A stretch of 64,000 nt of DNA from Sphingomonas taxi (GCA_003240625.1 QFMX01000006.1:62001-126000); one strand, 5' to 3'; positions 35,946-44,527 are shown, counted from the first letter of the stretch. Made by a program: numbers and translations. Notes: generated from the sequence alone by a model not told the origin.

Positions 35946-37301
35946 GTGCGCGCTACCTTTCGTACCCTCGTTACCGATCTCGACGTCGCGACCTTCGTCC
36001 GGAACCGCCACGACCACGCCGTGTCGGTCGTGCGCTGGGCGCTGATCCTCGTGCCGATGGCGGCACTTGTCGGGACGCTGTGCGCAGCCTTTCTGTGGAG
36101 CCTCGACGCGGTGACGCGACTGCGTTTCGCGGCGCCCTGGCTGTTATACTGCCTGCCGATCGGGGGCTTCGGGGTCGGGTTGCTCTACCATCTCACGGGC
36201 CGCTCGGTGGAGGGTGGCAACAACCTGATCGTCGAGCAGATCCACGAGCCGGGCGGCGGGGTGCCGCTGCGGATGGCGCCGCTGATCTTCTTCGGCACTG
36301 TGGTGACGCATCTGTTCGGCGGCTCGGCCGGCCGCGAAGGCACCGCCGTCCAGCTTGGCGGCAGCCTCGCCAGCGGTTTCGGCCGTGCGCTCCGGCTCGA
36401 TGCGGACGGCACGCGTATCCTGTTGATGACGGGGATCGCGGCCGGATTCGGTGCGGTGTTCGGCACGCCGATCGCTGGCGCGGTGTTCGCGCTGGAGGTG
36501 CTGGCGATCGGGCGCGTCGAATATCGTGCGCTCGTGCCGTGCCTCGTCGCCGCGCTCGTCGGCGACTGGACGTGCCTCGCCTGGGGAATCCACCACGGTA
36601 TCTACCGGGTCGATGCGTTGATCGCTGTGGATGCGCTGCTCGTCGCCAAGGCGGGCCTTGCCGGGGTCGCGTTCGGATTGGTGGGTCTCGCCTTCGCCGA
36701 GGCCAACCACGCGCTCGGCGGGTGGCTCAAGCGGATCGTGCCCTATGGTCCGCTCCGCCCGCTGATCGGCGGAATCGCGGTGATCGCGCTCGTCTTCCTG
36801 TTCGGCACGCGCGACTATCTGGGGCTCGGGACGCTGGCGGCGACGCCGGACGGGCTGACCATCGCCAGCTTCTTCGGACCGGACCCGCACCCGTGGAGCT
36901 GGGCGTTCAAGTTCGTGTTCACCGTCGTCACGTTGAGTTCCGGCTTCAAGGGCGGGGAGGTGACGCCGTTGTTCTTCATCGGCGCGGCACTCGGTAGCGC
37001 GCTGGCGCCGCTGTTCGGCGTCCCGACCGGGGTGTTCGCGGCAATCGGCTTCGTCGCGCTGTTCGCGGGCGCGGCCAATACGCCGCTTGCCTGCACCTTC
37101 ATGGGGATCGAACTGTTCGGTGCGACCTATGCGGTCCCGATCGCGGTCGCGTGTTTCGTGGCGTATCTCTGCTCCGGGCACAACGGCATCTACCTGTCGC
37201 AGCGTGTCGCCGTCGCGAAGACGCCCGCGGACGGCCTCGTTCCGAACGCGACGTTGCGCGAGGCGCGCGCCGAGCGTGCCGCACGCCGTCGGCATCGCTG
37301 A
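35946..37301 (+). CDS. CLC-family transporter, probably the fluoride-exporting CLC(F) type
   Basis: The 451-aa protein has about ten hydrophobic segments and CLC motifs. [13 protein letters not shown] takes the place of the chloride-selectivity GSGIP motif; [19 protein letters not shown] and [20 protein letters not shown] follow. The replacement of GSGIP and the GREGT motif fit the fluoride/proton antiporter branch of CLC proteins. The fluoride riboswitch directly upstream makes fluoride export the most likely job. The GTG start is supported by AAGGAGGATTC. There is no C-terminal CBS domain. Confidence 0.92.
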   Translation: MRATFRTLVTDLDVATFVRNRHDHAVSVVRWALILVPMAALVGTLCAAFLWSLDAVTRLRFAAPWLLYCLPIGGFGVGLLYHLTGRSVEGGNNLIVEQIHEPGGGVPLRMAPLIFFGTVVTHLFGGSAGREGTAVQLGGSLASGFGRALRLDADGTRILLMTGIAAGFGAVFGTPIAGAVFALEVLAIGRVEYRALVPCLVAALVGDWTCLAWGIHHGIYRVDALIAVDALLVAKAGLAGVAFGLVGLAFAEANHALGGWLKRIVPYGPLRPLIGGIAVIALVFLFGTRDYLGLGTLAATPDGLTIASFFGPDPHPWSWAFKFVFTVVTLSSGFKGGEVTPLFFIGAALGSALAPLFGVPTGVFAAIGFVALFAGAANTPLACTFMGIELFGATYAVPIAVACFVAYLCSGHNGIYLSQRVAVAKTPADGLVPNATLREARAERAARRRHR

Positions 37302-37409
37302 CCGCCGAAGTCCAGTGCTGCGTCGGATCGACCTCTAAGCGCGCCGAAGGCCCGCAGCCGCGGGTTTCGCCGGACGGTCGAGGCGCTACACGGTGAGAAA
37401 AGGGAAGTC

Positions 37410-38519
37410 TTGTTGACGCTTGAATCGTTTTTTCGGGGCATTGGCGCCGTTGCCGGGATGTCTGTCCTAGCTGCCTGCGTGCCCGCCGGACGCCAGCCCT
37501 TGCCGCCTTCGTCGGTGCCCATCACCGTGCAGACGACGGCACCGGCCCCACGATTGCCGACACGGGCGCCAGTAAGACCAACGGGACGACCACAGCCATC
37601 CGCCGACCTGCTCAACGCGGTGCAGGCCCTTGGGGCGGGGTTCAAGGGACAGGTCGGTATCAGCGTACGCGATATCGACGAAGGCTGGGTCGTCGCATGG
37701 GACGGCGACCGGCCACGACCGCAGCAAAGCGTGAGCAAGCTATGGGTCGCGATCACCGTCATGGATGCGGTGGATCGCGGCCGCCTGTCGCTGACCGATC
37801 CCGTGACGGTCACGCGCGCCGATCTGACCCTCTTCCACCAGCCCATCCGGGCACTGGTCGGCAAGGACGGCTACAAGGCGACCATCGGAGAGCTGCTGCG
37901 CGGCGCGATGACGCGCAGCGACAATACGTGCAACGACGTGCTCCTCTGGCGGGTCGGGGGCCCGGTCGCGGTGAACCGGATGCTCGCGGACAAGGGCGTT
38001 TCCGGCGTCAAGTTCGGCCCCGGCGAGCGGCAGTTGCAGGCGCGTACCGCAGGACTGGAATGGCGCCCGGAATGGGCGGGGGGCTGGGGCTTCCTGAAAG
38101 CGCGGGCGGCGATGAGTTACGAAGCGCGCGATCGGGCTCTCAACCGGTATCTCGCCGCGCCGATCGACGGGGCGTCGGCGAACGGCATCACGCTCGGCCT
38201 GTCGCTGCTGTCGCAAGGCAAGCTGCTAAGCGCACGCTCGACCGCATCCCTGCTAACCCTGATGCGGTCCAGCAAGACGGGTCCGCTCCGGCTCAAGTCG
38301 GGGCTCCGGCCCGGCTGGACTCTCGCGCACAAGACCGGAACCGGGCAGGATCTCGGCAACCTGTCGACCGGCTATAACGATGTCGGACTGCTCGTTGCGC
38401 CGAACGGCCATCGCTATGCCGTCGCCGTCATGATCGCCAGTACCCGCCAGGCTATCCCGGTACGGATGCGGTTGATGGGCGACGTGACGCGCGCGATCGT
38501 CGCCTCGGAGCGTCGATGA
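37410..38519 (+). CDS. Class A beta-lactamase-like serine hydrolase, lipoprotein
   Basis: The 369-aa protein has all three active-site motifs of class A enzymes: SVSK (Ser107, Lys110), SDN (170-172) and KTGTG near residue 308. The N-terminus is a signal peptide with lipobox MSVLAAC, followed by a long Pro-rich linker (about residues 24-65), so it is predicted to be a lipid-anchored periplasmic protein. It could be a beta-lactamase or a related penicillin-interacting hydrolase; the omega-loop glutamate is not obvious by eye. Start is TTG, after AAGGGAAGTC. Confidence 0.86.
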   Translation: MLTLESFFRGIGAVAGMSVLAACVPAGRQPLPPSSVPITVQTTAPAPRLPTRAPVRPTGRPQPSADLLNAVQALGAGFKGQVGISVRDIDEGWVVAWDGDRPRPQQSVSKLWVAITVMDAVDRGRLSLTDPVTVTRADLTLFHQPIRALVGKDGYKATIGELLRGAMTRSDNTCNDVLLWRVGGPVAVNRMLADKGVSGVKFGPGERQLQARTAGLEWRPEWAGGWGFLKARAAMSYEARDRALNRYLAAPIDGASANGITLGLSLLSQGKLLSARSTASLLTLMRSSKTGPLRLKSGLRPGWTLAHKTGTGQDLGNLSTGYNDVGLLVAPNGHRYAVAVMIASTRQAIPVRMRLMGDVTRAIVASERR

Positions 38520-38572
38520 TCGCGCCGCCGGAGCGCGGCTAGGTCGCCGACGGCTCGGGCCCAGCAGCGACG

Positions 38573-38592
38573 GCGGAGTCTTTCGGCTCCGC
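38573..38592. terminator. Hairpin between convergent beta-lactamase-like and HNH genes
   Basis: GCGGAGTC and GGCTCCGC pair over eight bases with one wobble around a TTTC loop. It lies between two convergent stops. No T-run follows, so it is a weak candidate. Confidence 0.4.
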
Positions 38593-38606
38593 ACGAGAGG
38601 GCGTGG

Positions 38607-38945
38607 TCAGCGCTGCTTCTTGGTCGTGGTCGCCGTGAAATCGGGGTCCTTGTTCGCTACCCAATCGATAAACTTCCGCACGGCGGGGTCGGCGAGCAGG
38701 CCGTCCACGTCCATCCCGTGGCGTTGCAGTTCGGAATTGGTGAAATTCGCGGTGAGCGTCTGCTGGCAGATCGGGTGCATCGGCACGACATCGCGCCCGC
38801 CCCGACTCTTGGGGACCGGATGGTGCCAGACGATCGTCTTGCCCGTAGGGCGGCCGCAGAGCCAACACGCTACGATCGCGACCGGAGCCTCTTCGTCCTG
38901 CTGCAAGTCTTCATAGGGACCATGTTTCGAATGTTTACGGGCCAC
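38607..38945 (-). CDS. Small HNH-nuclease-like protein
   Basis: The 112-aa protein contains VACWLCGRPTGKTIVWHHPV, then PKSRGGRDVVPMHPICQQTL and TANFTN. The Cys pair, the HH and the final Asn-containing helix form a compact HNH (McrA-like) motif. It has no other domain. It may be a nuclease, but free-standing HNH proteins of this type also occur as general chromosomal genes of unknown role. No phage or restriction neighbours are present. Confidence 0.78.
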   Translation of the reverse strand: MARKHSKHGPYEDLQQDEEAPVAIVACWLCGRPTGKTIVWHHPVPKSRGGRDVVPMHPICQQTLTANFTNSELQRHGMDVDGLLADPAVRKFIDWVANKDPDFTATTTKKQR

Positions 38946-39191
38946 GCGTCGACTTCCCTGATCTGGACTGATCTACACTGCCACCCCGGCAGCATCATCG
39001 ATCCGCTACACCAACCCCGGCCGGAACCCGAGCAGGAACGCGCCCGAGACGCTGCGCTCCGCAATTTACTGATGCCTCGACCCCGCTGAACCCCAGCTGT
39101 GAACAGGTCGCACGGATGGCCCACCAACTTGCGGGCTGCTGGCGCGTAACGGAAGTGCTCGTGTAAAATCAGCAACATCGTCGATAAACGA
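38946..39191. other. Non-coding spacer before tRNA-Glu
   Basis: About 245 bases. No gene, palindromic repeat or clear terminator was found. It includes the promoter region of the HNH gene on the minus strand. Confidence 0.5.
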
Positions 39192-39266
39192 TGGTGACCC
39201 CTACGGGAATCGAACCCGTGCTTCAGCCGTGAAAGGGCCGCGTCCTAACCGCTAGACGAAGGGGCC
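39192..39266 (-). tRNA. tRNA-Glu (anticodon TTC)
   Basis: Read on the minus strand, the gene begins GGCCCCTTCGTCTAGCGGTT and ends with the T-arm GGGTTCGATTCCC and an encoded CCA. The acceptor stem GGCCCCT pairs with AGGGGTC, including a G-U pair. The anticodon loop is CTTTCAC, giving anticodon TTC for glutamate. Length is 75 bases with CCA. Confidence 0.97.
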
Positions 39267-39313
39267 TGCGTGGTTGGAGGCGCCTAAAAGGAAGCCGCTA
39301 CGGCGTCAACCCC

Positions 39314-41077
39314 TCAATCGGCCCAGGCGGCGTCTTCGACGTGCAATTCCGCCGAGGGGCGCGAGGACCAGTCGTCGATCTTCGCGCGGCCAGCCAGCCA
39401 GAGTTTGCGATGGGGGGCGGCACCCAGCAGCGCCTGGCCCAGCGCGCTTTCGGCAGCGCGGAAGGCCATCGCCTTGATGCTGCGGCCGTCGTCGCCGGCG
39501 ACGATCGTGCGGACGTGGCCGTTGCCGACGATGTCCGCCTTGATGACGCGAACCGGGCCCATCGCGACGCGCGGGGCTGGCCAGCCCATGCCGTAGGGGC
39601 CGCCGGCTTCCATCGATTCGACCAGACCCGGGTTAACGCCGCCTGCCGCGAGGATCGCGTCGAGCAGAAGCGCGCGGTCGCCGTTCGAGCACTCCACGGC
39701 GGCGGCGAGGCGCTCTTCGAGGAAGTCCGTGAAGGCCGGGATCGCGGCCTCGCTGATCGTCAGGCCGGCGGCCATCGCGTGGCCGCCGCCTGCGACGAGC
39801 AGGCCGTGTTCGCGTGCGGCCATCACTGCCGCGCCGAGGTCCACGCCGGGGATCGAGCGGCCCGAGCCCTTGCCGATGCCGTTCTCGTCGATCGCAATGA
39901 CGATCGCGGGGCGGCCGAGCTTCTCTTTCAGGCGGCCGGCGACGATGCCGATCACGCCGGGGTGCCAGCCATGTCCCGCGACCACCGCGACGGCGCGTTC
40001 CCGGCTGGAAAGTAGGTCGGCGGCCTCCTGGACGGCGGTTTCGATCGCGCGGCGTTCCTCGTTGAGGCGGTCGAGTTCGGTGGCGATTGCGCGCGCTTCG
40101 TCGGCGTCCTGCGTGGTGAGCAGGCGGACGCCGAGATCGGCGCGACCGACGCGGCCGCCGGCGTTGATGCGGGGCCCTAGCGCGAAGCCTAGGTCGGTGC
40201 AGGTCGGGTTGCGGGTCAGGCGCGAGGCCTCGATAAGGGCTGCCACGCCGATGTTCTTGCGCGCGCCCATGACTTTCAGGCCCTGCGAGACGAACGCGCG
40301 GTTGAGGCCGCGAAGCTGCGCGACGTCGGCGACGGTGCCGAGCGCGACGATGTCGAGCAGGTCGATCAGCTTGGGCTCGGCACGGTCCTTGAAGAAGCCG
40401 CGGATGCGTAAGCTTCGGACGAGCGCGGCGGCGGCGAGGAAGCACATGCCGACCGCGGCGAGGTGGCCGTGCGCGGCGCCTTCGGTCTCATCGAGGCGGT
40501 TGGGGTTTACCAGCGCCAACGCGTGCGGGAGCGCGGTCGAGCATTTGTGGTGGTCGATGACGATGACGTCGACCTTCGCGTCGCGGGCGGCGTCGAGCGC
40601 GTCGAACGCCTGCGCGCCGCAGTCTACTGTGACGATCAGGGTGGCGCCTTCGCCGGCGAGGCGGACGAGCGCTTCGCCGGATGGGCCGTAACCCTCCAGC
40701 AGGCGGTCGGGGATGTAGGGGCGGGCTTCGATGCCGAGATCGCGCAGGACGAGGACCATGAGCGCAGCGGAGGTGGCGCCGTCGACGTCGTAATCGCCGA
40801 AGATGGCGACTTGTTCGCCGGCCTGGACGGCGTCGGCGAGGCGATCGGCGGCGCGGTCCATGTCGCGGAAGATCGACGGGTCGGGCATGAACGCGCGGAT
40901 CGAGGGGGCGCGGTGCGCGTCGAGGCCGTCGCGGGGGCAGCCTCGGGCGAGGAGGAGCTGGGTGACGAGGTCATCGCCCGAGCCGTTGATCCCAAAGCCG
41001 TCCCGGCCGTCGGCGGCGAGTGCGCGCCAGCGCCAGGGTTGGCCGAGGATCGAAGAGGTTACGCCGAGAACTGTCAT
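39314..41077 (-). CDS. recJ: Single-stranded-DNA-specific exonuclease RecJ
   Basis: RecJ degrades single-stranded DNA 5' to 3' in recombination and mismatch repair. The 587-aa protein has the DHH-family motifs FGDYDVDGATSAA at residues 94-105, VDCGAQAFDA at 151-160 and DHHK at 175-178. GPRINAGGRVGRADLGVRLL lies near residue 310 and the DHHA1 glycine-rich GGGHAMAAG near residue 430. The ATG chosen (MTVLGVTSS) fits alphaproteobacterial RecJ. The open frame continues 58 codons upstream through a repeat and is not expected to be used. Confidence 0.96.
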   Translation of the reverse strand: MTVLGVTSSILGQPWRWRALAADGRDGFGINGSGDDLVTQLLLARGCPRDGLDAHRAPSIRAFMPDPSIFRDMDRAADRLADAVQAGEQVAIFGDYDVDGATSAALMVLVLRDLGIEARPYIPDRLLEGYGPSGEALVRLAGEGATLIVTVDCGAQAFDALDAARDAKVDVIVIDHHKCSTALPHALALVNPNRLDETEGAAHGHLAAVGMCFLAAAALVRSLRIRGFFKDRAEPKLIDLLDIVALGTVADVAQLRGLNRAFVSQGLKVMGARKNIGVAALIEASRLTRNPTCTDLGFALGPRINAGGRVGRADLGVRLLTTQDADEARAIATELDRLNEERRAIETAVQEAADLLSSRERAVAVVAGHGWHPGVIGIVAGRLKEKLGRPAIVIAIDENGIGKGSGRSIPGVDLGAAVMAAREHGLLVAGGGHAMAAGLTISEAAIPAFTDFLEERLAAAVECSNGDRALLLDAILAAGGVNPGLVESMEAGGPYGMGWPAPRVAMGPVRVIKADIVGNGHVRTIVAGDDGRSIKAMAFRAAESALGQALLGAAPHRKLWLAGRAKIDDWSSRPSAELHVEDAAWAD

Positions 41078-41140
41078 GCCTCCGACGTAGTGGTTGTGGG
41101 GGGATTGTCGAGCGGGGGGGCGGTGGGTTCGATCGCGCCC

Positions 41141-41233
41141 GTCATGCCCGGCTCGTTCCGGCATCCACCGTTCCGCAAACCCTACGCGTTGAACCCGCGG
41201 ACGGGTGGACCCCGGAACGAGCCCGGGGTGACG
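41141..41233. repeat. Palindromic intergenic repeat (CGTTCCGG type)
   Basis: GTCATGCCCGGCTCGTTCCG is mirrored by CGGAACGAGCCCGGGGTGAC; between them lie a CATCCACC/GGTGGACC pairing and a CGCGTTGAACCCGCG segment. It is the first of three different repeats that together fill most of the recJ to hydroxylase spacer (41078-41605). Confidence 0.8.
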
Positions 41234-41255
41234 GAATAGGGGAGTACCCAACCCC

Positions 41256-41400
41256 GTTCGTGCCGAGTAGCGACCGAGTAGCTTCGCAGAAGCGTATCGA
41301 GGGCGCGTATCGAAGCATGGTTTCCGTGCGCCAACCTATCCTTCGATACGCCGTCTCGATACGCTGCGTTGCCGCTACTCGACGGCTACTCAGGACGAAC
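41256..41400. repeat. Palindromic intergenic repeat, family G (copy 1)
   Basis: GTTCGTGCCGAGTAGCGACC and related CGAGTAGC units are mirrored by GCTACTCGACGGCTACTCAG then GACGAAC. Inner arms contain GCGTATCGAAG and CTTCGATACGC. A partial relative is at 63581-63680. Confidence 0.78.
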
Positions 41401-41458
41401 GGATGGGGGGGGGAGCTGCGAAGCAGGGCACAGGAAACCGGAAACCACCTCCAACCCC

Positions 41459-41553
41459 GTCATCCCCGCGCAGGCGGGGATCCATATCCTCAGGAGTTGC
41501 GGTCAGATCGCCAAGGCTAGCCAGTACCGGGTCCCGCCTCTGCGGGAATGACG
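41459..41553. repeat. Palindromic intergenic repeat (GTCATCCCCGC type)
   Basis: GTCATCCCCGCGCAGGCGGG, then GATCC, is mirrored by GGGTCCCGCCTCTGCGGGAA then TGAC. It resembles family B and F in having a GTCAT end and a small hairpin in each arm. Confidence 0.75.
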
Positions 41554-41605
41554 CGAGGGCCGGCGGGGAGGGCTTGTCCCCGCGAGGCGGCAGCTCGCCG
41601 CGGAC

Positions 41606-42289
41606 TCACTTGATCCATGGCCGCTCGCGGAACCATTTCGTCACGATATACTTCACGCCCTCCATAACTGGCATGCCCTCGTGCAGTGTCAGCCCGTTCG
41701 GCGTCCCGTCCGGGTTCATATTGTTCCACGCGAGCAGCATGCCGCGCTTCGGGGCGATCTTGATGCCTGCCTGCGGGAACCACGTCGCGCCACCCTCGGG
41801 CACGTCGTTGAGGAACACCATCGCGGTCCAGGTGCGCTGGCCGCCCTGCTCCTGCATCTTCGCCCAATAGCTTTCGGACTCGTGGAAATAATCATGGTGC
41901 GCGCGGAATTGCTGGCCGGGGGCATAGCGCTGGCCCTGCATCGTCTCGCCGTGGAGCAGGTCGATGCCGAGCAAGGTCGCGATCGCCTCGTCGGTCGGCT
42001 GCACGTCGGGGGACCAGCGATCCATGTCGCAGCTCTCGCTGGTCCGGAAATTGCTGTTCGGGCGATCGGAAAGCAGCGTCGACGGCCGCCGCTTCGAATC
42101 GATCATAGCGATCAGCCGCTTGCAGGTGGCGGGATCGAGGAACTTGTCCTGATAATAGAACTGCACCGTGTCCATCGCGATGCGTTGCACCGCGGGATTG
42201 GCGTCAAGCCGCGCGGCGACCTGCGATCCGAAGGCCTGGCGGAGCGCCGCGGCCGGATCGACCTTCTTGGCTTTTGAAAAGATACCCAC
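41606..42289 (-). CDS. Prolyl 4-hydroxylase-like 2-oxoglutarate/Fe(II) oxygenase
   Basis: The 227-aa protein has the double-stranded beta-helix iron site. The HxD pair lies in FRAHHDYFH, a distal histidine is likely in TLHEGMPVMEG, and the 2-oxoglutarate-binding lysine is in GVKYIVTKWFRERPW. RTSESCDMDRW and TAMVFLNDVPEGGATWF with PQAGI are typical of the P4H alpha-subunit-like family. There is no signal peptide, so a cytoplasmic protein target is probable but unknown. It stands alone. Confidence 0.9.
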   Translation of the reverse strand: MGIFSKAKKVDPAAALRQAFGSQVAARLDANPAVQRIAMDTVQFYYQDKFLDPATCKRLIAMIDSKRRPSTLLSDRPNSNFRTSESCDMDRWSPDVQPTDEAIATLLGIDLLHGETMQGQRYAPGQQFRAHHDYFHESESYWAKMQEQGGQRTWTAMVFLNDVPEGGATWFPQAGIKIAPKRGMLLAWNNMNPDGTPNGLTLHEGMPVMEGVKYIVTKWFRERPWIK

Positions 42290-42335
42290 GCCACAGGATT
42301 TGGCGAACTGTGCCCGAAACGCAAGAGGGCCCGCC

Positions 42336-42463
42336 TATCCTTCCCCGCGAGGGGGAGGCGTCGCCGAAGGTGACGGAGGGGGAGGGTGCACAACGGCGGT
42401 TTGCCCTTTCCTCCCCCTCCGTCTGGCTGATGCCTGCCACCCCCCCCTGGCATGGGAGGATCG
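42336..42463. repeat. Palindromic intergenic repeat, family E (copy 2)
   Basis: ATCCTTCCCCGCGAGGGGGA, then GGCG, is mirrored by CCACCCCCCCCTGGCATGGG then AGGAT, with inner GTGACGGAGGGGGAGG and CCTCCCCCTCCGTC arms. It matches the copy at 17026-17149 in layout and centre. It lies between two minus-strand genes. Confidence 0.83.
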
Positions 42464-42480
42464 TCTTTGGTGGCCGGGGC

Positions 42481-43449
42481 CTACCAAAAGATGTCGTACA
42501 CCGTGTCGACCACGCGACCGCTGTCGAGATCGACTAGCAACGCATCGTTGTAATAGCGCACCCAGCGATAGGGGCCGTACGCCTCGGGCAGGCGGTAGGT
42601 GTACGGGTCCTGGATCCAGTAATTCTGGTTGTAGAGGATCCGGTTCAGCGAGAAGCCGACCCCGAAGCGACGATAGCCCGATCCCCAGCCGCTCGGCGCA
42701 TAATAGCGCGGGAGGCGATAGGCGCCGCGGTTCGACGTGCGATAATTGCTCCAGGCGTAGCGGTTGTCGTTGCGCCAGCCACGGTTCCACGCGCCACCCC
42801 GATTGTAGCCGCCACGGCCGTAGCCCTGGACGTTGCCGTATGCGCGGTTGGGTTGGCGGTTCTGATAGCCGTCGCGGCCTCCGTTGCGCCAGTCGCCCCG
42901 GTTGTCGCCCCGGCCGTCGTTGCGCCCGTCGTTACGCCAGTCGCCGCGTCCGTTGCGGTCGAACTGGCCGCGGTCCGCCTGCTGGTTGCCGCGATCGAAG
43001 CCCGGGCGACGCTGGTCGCGGTTCCAGTCGCCGCGGTTCTGAGTGGCTTGCGCGTCGGGACGGGGCTGGCCGTTCCAGCCTTGACCACTGCCGCCTTGGC
43101 CGTTCCAGCGCTGGCCGCCGCGGTTCTGCCCGTTCCAGTCGGGACGGTCTTGGCCATCCGGACGGTCGCCACGGATTTGTTGCTGTGTGCCGAGATCTGC
43201 GCGTTGCGGACGCTGGCCTTGGTCGGGCGCGGCGGGGCGGTCGGGACGTTGCTGCTGGAAGGCCTGGCTGTCCGGGCGCGGTCTACGATCGCCACGATCG
43301 GGACGCTGGCCGCGGTCTTGACGCGGTCCCCGATCACCGCGGTCCTGGTCGACCTGTTGCGCGCTGGCGGCGGTCGCCATCATCGTGGCCGGTACCAAGG
43401 CCGTTGCCGCCATCAAGAGTTTGAGAAACCTGCCCGTCATCGCCGTCAT
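42481..43449 (-). CDS. RcnB-family secreted protein with long Arg/Gly/Asp/Gln-rich region
   Basis: The 322-aa protein has a signal peptide (to about residue 30, ending ATAASAQ) and a highly repetitive hydrophilic middle (residues 31-215) of QDRGDRGP, NGQGG and GDWRN-type units. The C-terminal RcnB-like domain is recognisable by YYAPSGWGSGYRRFGVGFSL, then YWIQDPYTYRLPEAYGPYRW and VRYYNDALLVDLDSGRVVDT. RcnB proteins are periplasmic and one is linked to nickel/cobalt homeostasis; here metal binding is not established. The ATG has GAGGA eight bases upstream. Confidence 0.87.
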   Translation of the reverse strand: MTAMTGRFLKLLMAATALVPATMMATAASAQQVDQDRGDRGPRQDRGQRPDRGDRRPRPDSQAFQQQRPDRPAAPDQGQRPQRADLGTQQQIRGDRPDGQDRPDWNGQNRGGQRWNGQGGSGQGWNGQPRPDAQATQNRGDWNRDQRRPGFDRGNQQADRGQFDRNGRGDWRNDGRNDGRGDNRGDWRNGGRDGYQNRQPNRAYGNVQGYGRGGYNRGGAWNRGWRNDNRYAWSNYRTSNRGAYRLPRYYAPSGWGSGYRRFGVGFSLNRILYNQNYWIQDPYTYRLPEAYGPYRWVRYYNDALLVDLDSGRVVDTVYDIFW

Positions 43450-43633
43450 CGCCGTCGTCCTCGACTACCGGCGCACGAGCCGGCTCCTATGATTGGTTGG
43501 GTCTAGACGTGACGGAGTGTGGAGAGGCTGAATGGGTTCGTCAGTGATTAGACAGGTTTGGGGGTGAGTTTTGTAATTTTTATACCAGCAATACTTCGCC
43601 GCCAATTCGCTGCGTGGCTTACCGTAAATCACG

Positions 43634-43739
43634 ACCACCCCGGCGAAGGCCGGGGCCCAGTTGGGGATGGCGTGCAATAACGTACTGCGATCTATCACGC
43701 TGGACGTTCCAACTGGGCCCCGGCCTCCGCCGGGGTGGT
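43634..43739. repeat. Palindromic intergenic repeat, family A (copy 2)
   Basis: CCACCCCGGCGAAGGCCGGG with GCCCAGTTGG is mirrored by CCAACTGGGC with CCCGGCCTCCGCCGGGGTGG. Same orientation as copy 1. The neighbouring 43450-43633 holds the upstream region of the RcnB gene and no other gene. Confidence 0.88.
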
Positions 43740-43800
43740 GCAGCGATCGCGGCAGCTAACCGTGCAGCGATCAAGTCACGCGCACAAGATCGCCCTCCCT

Positions 43801-43855
43801 TGTTCTCCCGCGAAGGCGGGAGCCCAGTCTGGACTCCCGCCTTCGCGGGAGAACA
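43801..43855. repeat. Palindromic intergenic repeat, family B (copy 2)
   Basis: A perfect 22-base inverted repeat: the left arm starts TGTTCTCCCGCGAAGGCGGG and the right arm ends CCCGCCTTCGCGGGAGAACA, around an 11-base loop containing CCCAGTCTGGA. It starts 23 bases beyond the stop of the 2Fe-2S gene and could act as its terminator. Confidence 0.9.
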
Positions 43856-43877
43856 TGCTTGGTTTTGAGTGCGCGCT

Positions 43878-44423
43878 CTACCGCGCCGGCGGCGGGACCA
43901 GCGCGGGGACCAGTCGCGCGGAGTCGGCCGGATCGATCCCCGGCCTCGGCCCAGCCGGGATCACCTCTTCCCCGCGCATCGCCCTTCCGGCGCGCTGCAC
44001 CGCCTCGACCACGCGTGGATATACCCCGCACCGGCACAAATTGGTGATCTGCTCGCGGATCGCATCTTCGCTCGGGTCCGCATTCCGCTTCAACAGCGCG
44101 GCGGCGGCCATGATCATGCCGGGAATGCAGAACCCGCATTGCGGCACGGCCTCCGCGATGAAGGCAAGCTGCACCGGATGGTTGCGTTCGCGCGACAGGC
44201 CTTCGATCGTCGTGACGTAAGCCCCCTCGATCGATCCGATCGGCACGCGGCAACTCCGCGCCGCCCTCCCGTCGATATCGACCGTGCACGCGCCGCAATG
44301 GCCGGTGCCGCAACCATATTTCGTCCCCGTCAGGTTCGACGCGTCGCGCAACGCCCACAGCAGCGGCGTCTGCGGATCAAGCTTGTATTTGATCGGCTCG
44401 TTGTTGACGGTGAAGCGGCTCAT
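43878..44423 (-). CDS. 2Fe-2S subunit of a molybdenum hydroxylase (IorA/CoxS-like), orphan
   Basis: The 181-aa protein has both 2Fe-2S clusters of the xanthine dehydrogenase/isoquinoline 1-oxidoreductase small subunit. The plant-type site is C38, C43, C46 and C58 (KYGCGTGHCGACTVDIDG), and the second site is C96, C99, C130 and C132 (PQCGFCIPGM, NLCRCGVYPR). It should pass electrons from a molybdopterin subunit. That partner is normally adjacent but is absent on both sides here. The C-terminus is an extra Pro/Arg-rich tail of about 25 residues. Confidence 0.92.
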   Translation of the reverse strand: MSRFTVNNEPIKYKLDPQTPLLWALRDASNLTGTKYGCGTGHCGACTVDIDGRAARSCRVPIGSIEGAYVTTIEGLSRERNHPVQLAFIAEAVPQCGFCIPGMIMAAAALLKRNADPSEDAIREQITNLCRCGVYPRVVEAVQRAGRAMRGEEVIPAGPRPGIDPADSARLVPALVPPPAR

Positions 44424-44527
44424 GTCCGCCGTCCTAGCCCGCCGGGACGGATCGCACCACGCGGCATTGCCACGCGCTGCCGCCCCGGCTTATGTCGCGC
44501 GGAAATACCGCGAGAGGGCGCAACACG

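Noticed and set aside
38607..38945. HNH protein as part of a restriction or phage system
   Set aside because: No methyltransferase, integrase, phage structural gene or toxin partner is adjacent, so no system is claimed.
39192..39266. tRNA-Glu as an integration site for a genomic island
   Set aside because: No integrase and no repeated 3' tRNA fragment were found on either side in this window.
43801..43855. Family B hairpin as an ordinary intrinsic terminator
   Set aside because: It lacks a T-run and recurs as a dispersed family in several contexts, so it is listed as a repeat, although it may end transcription.
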